A stretch of 64,000 bases of DNA from Leuctra nigra (lineage: Eukaryota; Arthropoda; Insecta; Plecoptera; Leuctridae), in assembly GCA_934045905.1 (NCBI GenBank), contig OW203769.1, positions 28,136,817-28,200,816 on the forward strand, given 5' to 3'. The stretch's first letter is position 1. Every line of letters begins with the position of its first letter. The position numbers were made by a program, and so were the translations under genes. The notes under the pieces are model-generated. The model made no database searches. It was given only the letters and a program-made list of their open reading frames with translations, and had not been told where the DNA came from. Below are positions 57,705 through 64,000 of this stretch, piece after piece.

Positions 57705-58251
57705 CAGTGTTGGGCTAATTACTTTTGAAAAGTAGTGTCACTACTTTACTTACTACTCAACTTCAAAAGTAGTAAAACTACTTTACTTACTACTGTTCCC
57801 CAAAAGTAGTGACACTACTTTACTTTTTGGTGAAAAAAGTAGTGAGATTACTTTCGCGTTACTTTGAACAATTAATAGTTATTTCATTGAATGGACGGAA
57901 GGGAATGAATGAAAGATATTTTTGAAGGAATGTTACAAGGATTAGATTATGTACTCGAACACAGAATTCAATTCGTTTTATATATAGAAATAATAAGTCA
58001 CTGCAGTGCCTTTTTATTTTATGTTGCCAAATGTTTGCTCTGAAATAATAATCGCTTTGTGACCTACTTATTGAACGTCAAAAGTAACGTGAAAAGTAGC
58101 GCGTTACTTCAAACGAAATTACTTCCAAAAAGTAGTAAAATTACTTTACAATTTACTTTATTTCAAAATAACGTCGTTACCGGCGACGTTACTGAAAAAG
58201 TAATTTCGTTACAGTAACGAGTTACTTTCTTTACTTTACTGCCCAACACTG
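57705..58251. mobile_element. hAT-type MITE with perfect 8-bp target duplication
   Basis: The ends CAGTGTTGGGC and GCCCAACACTG are inverted, and TATAATTT occurs at 57,697-57,704 and again at 58,252-58,259. An 8-bp duplication and CAG-type ends indicate the hAT superfamily. The interior is made of many AAAGTAGT/ACTACTTT motifs in both directions and can fold extensively. No transposase is present. Confidence 0.9.
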
Positions 58252-58259
58252 TATAATTT

Positions 58260-58500
58260 GTTTAAATATCTTTCTTGAGTTGGAGGCTGAGAGACAGTGG
58301 GAGGACAGAACATGGTGGAAGGAATTTGTGGAACAATTAGAAGTGGAAGAAGAAGAGGAGGAAGAAGAGGAGGAAACGCCAGGCGTGGCCAGCCGGTTTC
58401 CAGGAGTCCTGCGGCCCTAGTGTTGGTGGGAATACCCACCCCCTGACCCATTAAATTGGAACCAGAAATGGATTATTATTATTATCTTTCTTGCACAACT
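58260..58500 (+). mobile_element. 3' end of a non-LTR retrotransposon (truncated LINE)
   Basis: One frame reads a typical LINE C-terminus, with WEDRTWWKEFVEQLEVEEEE and a final RFPGVLRP then stop (58,418). A short 3' stretch and a (TTA)n-like tail follow (about 58,473-58,487). The 5' part, including reverse transcriptase, is missing. It lies directly against the hAT MITE duplication. Confidence 0.6.
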
Positions 58501-58749
58501 TGATATAAACTAAGAAAACAATCACTCTAAATGCATGTTGTTGCTGCATCTCACTGGCCTGATGGCCCTACGCCGAGATTTCAAGGTTGGGGGAGGAGCC
58601 TATTCCCATTGTATTCAGAGGGGGTGAAATCACTCCATATAACAAATTTGGGAACAATAGGTTACGCCCTTTGCAAGCTAGAGGGCCGTGAAAATCGTGT
58701 TTTAGGGCGGTTTTCATAATCTCAGTAGTAGTAGGGTGGAGCTAAAATT

Positions 58750-59720
58750 CGGTAAACAGGCCACAGCATAAACGGCTGAACCGATTGATCTCACATTTTT
58801 ACCACGTGTGCACTTTTGGCGTCTGATTAAACCTTCACCCCATGACTTTTTTGTGCCGCCATTTTGAAACCGGAAGTGACGTCATATCTCAACAACGGCT
58901 AAACCGATTGGAGCGAAAATAGCGCCAAACGAGTCGGACGGTCAACTATTTGCATTATCAGTAGCAAAAGACTAAACATTATGTTAACAAAACCGGAAAT
59001 GACGTCATGACATTTGAAATACATCGATTGGTATTTCGGCAACAAAGGTTGATCAGAATATTTTGATATTTATGTAACGTATGTACTTCTGATATCTCAT
59101 TTGACTTGTTACAAAACCAACCGGAAGCCGCCATTTTTAAACCGGAAGTGACATTATATCTTAATACAGGCTAAATAGATTTGAACGAAACCAGCGTCAA
59201 CTTAATGTATTATCATGAGTAATATTTTGCAGTTTCCTATATAGCAAAATCGGAAATGACGTCACACATTTAAAAAATCTCACAAATTTACATTTTGATA
59301 CAACAAATACTATTTGAAACAGCTTATAATAAGATGTTATCATGTGTAAATTAAAATTCAAGGGGTCAGAGATTTCAGCCGCCATTTTGAAACCGGAAGT
59401 AACGTCGTGTCTCGAAAACTGGTAGACCGATCAGTACGAAACTAGCGCCAAATGATTCGGAAGGCCATCTTTATGGAATAGGAACAGTCAAACTAGAATG
59501 TTCTTATTTATGAGCCCGGAAATAACGTCATTCAAATATATAAATTCTTATATTCCCCATTCTATACAATGAATGCATATTCAGAAAGCCTCAAATGATA
59601 CACATTCATTGTAGATATAAATTCTATGTGGCAGTGCAGTACGTTTAACAGCCATTTTGAAAACCGATGTGTATGCCATATCTCGGAACTGGGTTGGCCG
59701 ATTTGAATGAAACCTTTTCT
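58750..59720. repeat. divergent tandem repeats of about 265 bp
   Basis: The phrase GCCATTTTGAAACCGGAAGT followed by TGACGTCATATCTC-like sequence occurs at about 58,857, 59,127, 59,382 and 59,651 with growing divergence. Each is followed by a GGCTAAACCGATT-like and AGCGCCAAA-like phrase. Spacing is 255-270 bases, pointing to an old tandem array. Confidence 0.7.
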
Positions 59721-59870
59721 ATTCTTCACGAAAGACTATAGTAGATGAATATAACAGATTTTCATTAGTAGTAACCAAATTGTAAATGGCAATTTTATTT
59801 TTAAGAATTTAGTAATTGTTCATTTCATACCTATGTGTCACAAGTTGTAAGAATAAACTAAAAAAAGGAG

Positions 59871-62800
59871 TGATATCCCCATAAAAAACACTTTGTGTAA
59901 AAATACCAGTCAAGTCTTTTCAACTAAAAAAAATATATATGAAATCTAAAAATTCTGCACTGAAAAGTGTTGATATCAAAAAATTTGCCAAGTCAAAACT
60001 TTATTTGAAAATCAAAAAATACTTGGCACATCAATTTTTTAGGGAATTATAGGTATACTACCTATATGTATACCTATATGTACATGTATATGGGTCGGTT
60101 TGCGTCAGTTCCACCAATGAATATTGATGACCCTCTTCGATTTTCATGAAACTTGCTAGGATTGTTAACTATTCCAAATAAGCATATACATATTTTTTTG
60201 TTTGGCCAAATTTTCATCCCGTTTCGAATTACAGCCAACTCAAAATTTGACATTTTCGACAAAACAGCTTCATTGCAATGTCTCTAGTTTCCACACGAAT
60301 TTAGATAGACAAAAAATGTTTTAACAAAATTTGTAGATAATTGTACACACTTTCATAAAAAAAATAATTGGTCCCACCAAAATCAAAATTTTTAGGAGGG
60401 AAACTCAAAATTTTGACTATTTTGACCCCCCCTAAAAAACGATGTTTTTTAAAATTCTGAAAAAAATATATGTTAATCCTCATTGAATTAGCTATCTTTT
60501 CAATTAAGGTTTAGAGTGGGCAGACTCTTAGTTCAAGAGATATGAATTAATATGTGCTGCGCGGAGAGGTAAAACAGCGTGCTTGTGATAGCGCTAGCGG
60601 CGGGTTTCATAGAATCACTAGATTAAAATATAGAAAGGGTAGATTTAAAAATTTCAAAAATTTAAATGGTCATCATCATTGTATTAGCTATCTATTCAGT
60701 TAAGGTTTTGAGTGGGCAGACTTTTGGTTTCAGAAATATGGAATTTTATGTACCGCTTGAAAGTGTAAAACCGCGCGCGTGTAATAGGCGGGTTTGCATA
60801 TGATTTAAATATAGAAAGGTTTAAAAAAATGTATTGTCATTACTATATTTTTAGCTACCTGTTGACCTAAGATGATGAGTGGGTCGACTCTTGGTTTCAG
60901 AGATTTGATTTTTTTATGTACCGCGCAGAGAATTAAATACCTACGGAGTGATTGTGATAGCGTTAAAGGCGAGTTTCAATAGAGGCAATGGTTTAAATAT
61001 AGAAAGGTTGGAATTAAAATGTTCAAAAAAATATTGTAATCGCCATATTCTTATATATATTTATATTCAGCTAAGGTTTTGAGTTGGCACTCTTTTGGTT
61101 TCAGAGATACGAGCTTTTATATGCATTTCGGATTTGTAAATCAGTTTGTGCATTCAATGCCAACATTCAATTTCAAATAGATATTTTAAGAACGAAATTC
61201 GTAAATTTGAAGTGTAGGTATGTATTATTTAGTTTGACACTAAGCTTAAGCGTGTGTGGGAGGGGGGAGGCGTGACCTTGTAAATGCAACTAATCGGTCA
61301 GAAGACCAATACGTGGATTATCTCCATGAGGCGAGACAATGTAAACAATTTAATTGGTTAGAACCTAGACAACATGAGAATGGCATAGGTATGGGAATGA
61401 TTATTTTATTGGGGGTACATTGCAATACATACAGGTATACCACTTATTCCTCTAAGGGTATAGCTAGCTAGCCCTTGCCCAAAGGATTGAAAGTATCTCC
61501 GATGATGGCAATACATTACCATACACTCGCACTTTTTAAAAGGGACACCAATTGGCAATCTCAAATACTTATTTGTACAGAATCAATCAGATTTGAAGAT
61601 GGTTGCGAGTAACTTGTTAGAAACAAAATTATAACACTTGAAATCTTAAAGCATCCTTACCACCAAACGTGGTGAGGAACGAGATAATACATTCAGAACT
61701 GTGATAATATTGATTTTAGAATTTATATTCAACAATTCTACATTGTGTTGCATGCACACTGATTTACAAAAGTGTGCCCACTCAAAACCTTAGCTGAATA
61801 GATAGCTAAGACAATGATGAATACAATATATTTTTTTTAGAAATTGCATTCTAACCTTTCTATATTTAAATCATGTGCTTCGATTTAAGCCCGCCTATAG
61901 CGCTATCACACGTACGCCGTATTTACCTCTCCGCGCTGTACATAAAAAAGTAAGATCCCTGAAACCTGCAAAAGTCGACCCACTCAAAACCTTAGCTGAA
62001 TAGATAGCTAATACAATGATAATAACGATAATTTTTTTGGATTTTTAATCCTAAACTTTCTTATAAATCTTATCCGAACCCGCCTATAGCGCTATTACAC
62101 GCGCGCGGTTTTACACTTTCGAGCGGTACATAAAATTCCATATTTCTGAAACCTAAAGGCTGCCCACTCAAAACCTTAACTGAATAGATAGCTAATACAA
62201 TGATGATGACCATTTAATTTTTTGAAATTTTTAAATCTACCCTTTCTATATTTAAATCTAGTGATTCTATGAAACCCGCCGCTAGCGCTATCACAAGCAC
62301 GCTGTTTTACCTCTCCGCGCAGCACATATTAATTCATATCTCTTGAACTAAGAGTCTGCCCACTCTAAACCTTAATTGAAAAGATAGCTAATTCAATGAG
62401 GATTAACATATATTTTTTTCAGAATTTTAAAAAACATCGTTTTTTATGGGGGGGTCAAAATAGTCAAAATTTTGAGTTTCCCCCCTAAAAATTATAATTT
62501 TGGTGGGACCAATTATTTTTTTTATGAAAGTGTATACAATTATCTACAATTTTTGTAAAAACATTTTTTGTCTATCTTAATTCGTGTGGAAACTAGAGAC
62601 ATTGCAATGAAGCCGTTTTGTCAAAAATGTCAAATTTTGAGTTGGCTGTAATTCGATATGGGATGAAAATTTGGCCAAACAAAAAAATATGTATATGCTT
62701 ATTTAGAATAGTAAACAATCCTAGCAAGTTTCATCAAAATCGAAGAGGGTCATTCATATTTTCACGTTTTTTTGGTCGATGTGACGTGGAACGACTCATA

Positions 62801-63030
62801 TGTGATACTGATGTACTACCTATATTTTTTATTCTGGCCTATACTTCTAACTCTAAGCTATTTATATGCGCCAAGTATTTTTTGATTTTCAAATAAAGTT
62901 TTGACTTGGCAAATTTTTTGATACCTATCAATACTTTTCAGTGCAGAATTTTTAGATTTCATTTATATTTTCTTTAGTTAAAGAGACTTGGCTGGTATTT
63001 TTACACGAAGTGTTTTTTTATGGAGATATA
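59871..63030. mobile_element. 3.2 kb fold-back element with arms of about 1.25 kb
   Basis: The left arm from about 59,871 (TGATATCCCCATAAAAAACA) reappears inverted up to about 63,030 (GTGTTTTTTTATGGAGATAT). The match continues, with some divergence, to about 61,130 and 61,750, leaving a 0.6 kb centre. Each arm contains about three tandem units of 165-200 bp marked by TTAGCTATCT, GAGTGGGCAGACT and ATTTAAATATAGAAAGG. A 60-90-residue frame starting MSKMSNFELAVIR is present in both arms (60,262-60,074 on - and 62,618-62,896 on +), but has no recognised domain. No transposase is seen. Confidence 0.88.
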
Positions 63031-63211
63031 GGCTTACCGGCCTAAGAAGAAAGAAAAAGTGTATATCATGAGAAATTTACCATGAATCCAGCAACCTTGT
63101 ATTGCAAATATGAATTATTTTGGCATACCTAGTATAAGTGGAATTCAATTAAGAACATTATAATTGGATCATAGAGTAAGTTATAATGCTTTTATGCTGT
63201 TGTATGAGGTT

Positions 63212-63689
63212 TGTATGAATTACAGCGACTTCTAAGCACTACTGCAAGGCGGAGTACAGTGTACCTGTATGAACTGGTATATGACTGGTATGAATTACAG
63301 CGACTTCTAAGCACCACTGCAAGGCGGAGTACAGTGTACCTGTATGAACTGGTATATGACTGGTATGAATTACAGCGACTTCTAAGCACCACTGCAAGGC
63401 GGAGTACAGTGTACCTGTATGAACTGGTATATGACTGGTATGAATTACAGCGACTTCTAAGCACCACTGCAAGGCGGAGTACAGTGTACCTGTATGAACT
63501 GGTATATGACTGGTATGAATTACAGCGACTTCTAAGCACCACTGCAAGGCGGAGTACAGTGTACCTGTATGAACTGGTATATGACTGGTATGAATTACAG
63601 CGACTTCTAAGCACCACTGCAAGGCGGAGTACAGTGTACCTGTATGAACTGGTATATGACTGGTATGAATTACAGCGACTTCTAAGCTA
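63212..63689. repeat. 75-bp minisatellite, about 6.3 copies, beside AGO2 exon
   Basis: TGAATTACAGCGACTTCTAA occurs at 63,216 and every 75 bases to 63,666. Copies are almost identical. The unit includes the palindrome GTACAGTGTAC. As 75 is a multiple of three, open frames cross the array on both strands; these are not genes. On the - strand it starts about 28 bases inside the intron after the Argonaute exon. Confidence 0.95.
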
Positions 63690-63717
63690 CATCGTGGCAT
63701 GAATGAGCGACACTGAC

Positions 63718-63954
63718 CTGGATGCTGGCGTGCGAGACGAGGTAGAAGTCGAGGTCGGTGGGATGCGTGATGATCTGGTCCACGATGGTCCCGGCCGGCA
63801 CGTTGTTGTTGCGTCCGTCGCTGTCCTCGCGGCGCGTGGGGAAGAAGCGCGTGTGGTGCCGCTTCTGCACCACCAGGAACGTGATCTTGGGCTCGTAGCC
63901 GGGCTCTATGCGCTGGCACGCGCGACGTATCGCCATGAACTCCTTGTTGAGAAC
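63718..63954 (-). CDS. AGO2: AGO2-like Argonaute, PIWI-domain exon (first in window)
   Basis: A 237-base exon (79 codons, phase 0 at both ends), acceptor CCCTGCAG and donor GTCAGT on the - strand. It encodes EFMAIRRACQRIEPGYEPKI, TFLVVQKRHHTRFFP, NNNVPAGTIVDQIITHPTDL and DFYLVSHASIQ. This is the middle of the PIWI domain; THPTDLDFYLVSHASIQ contains the catalytic-core Asp region. RFFP and NNNVPAGT favour insect AGO2 over AGO1. The upstream exons (N, PAZ, MID) are outside the window. Confidence 0.95.
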
Positions 63955-64000
63955 CTGCAGGGACGCGTGGCGAGCAAACTCTTAGCTTCTGGTGTGCCCT

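Noticed and set aside
63192..63919. Long repetitive open frames over the 75-bp minisatellite
   Set aside because: They result from the 75-base unit. Only 63,718-63,954 on the - strand is coding (Argonaute).
55259..63954. Functional link between the Polinton and the neighbouring AGO2-like antiviral gene
   Set aside because: They are 40 kb apart with MCU between them. Nothing in the sequence suggests more than chance proximity.

Overview
The window is nuclear DNA of an invertebrate animal, most likely an arthropod. The evidence is spliced genes with GT-AG introns, an AT-rich background crowded with short DNA transposons and minisatellites, a conserved mitochondrial calcium uniporter gene (MCU), and an Argonaute whose PIWI end looks like insect AGO2. 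The species cannot be named from the sequence.

1-1.5 kb is AT-rich and holds only a degenerate tRNA-like sequence. 1.55-15.4 kb is a near-complete Polinton/Maverick (adintovirus-like) element with every gene on the + strand: protein-primed DNA polymerase B, packaging ATPase, two small conserved proteins of unknown role, a retroviral-type integrase with a chromodomain-like tail, penton (minor capsid), a pVI-like basic protein, double-jelly-roll major capsid protein, a BIR-domain protein, an adenain-like protease and a small membrane protein. All main reading frames are open, so the insertion is young or constrained. The set would cover replication, integration, capsid assembly, maturation and possibly host apoptosis control. 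I could not see terminal inverted repeats. The polymerase frame continues upstream through five further exons, all joined in phase 2, including tandemly duplicated exon-intron modules. This is the most unusual feature of the window.

15.4-34.1 kb carries little coding sequence. It holds MITEs, a 1.1 kb element with terminal inverted repeats, Helitron-like repeats, a 52-bp minisatellite and long G tracts. A CpG-rich stretch near 21.7 kb may hold the first MCU exon. MCU runs on the + strand from 34.16 to 45.79 kb in five recognised exons. Its 7 kb first recognised intron begins inside an 18-bp minisatellite whose units copy the splice donor.

45.8-55.2 kb is intergenic and again rich in MITEs. 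On the - strand, the last three exons of an AGO2-like Argonaute lie at 63.95-63.72, 56.14-55.96 and 55.35-55.26 kb; the rest of the gene is beyond the right edge. MCU and AGO2 are convergent. The 7.6 kb AGO2 intron contains a hAT-type MITE with a perfect 8-bp target duplication, a retroposed element with a 14-bp duplication, a LINE tail, a 3.2 kb fold-back element and a 75-bp minisatellite next to the splice donor.

All calls come from reading the sequence and from remembered family patterns. No database search was run.
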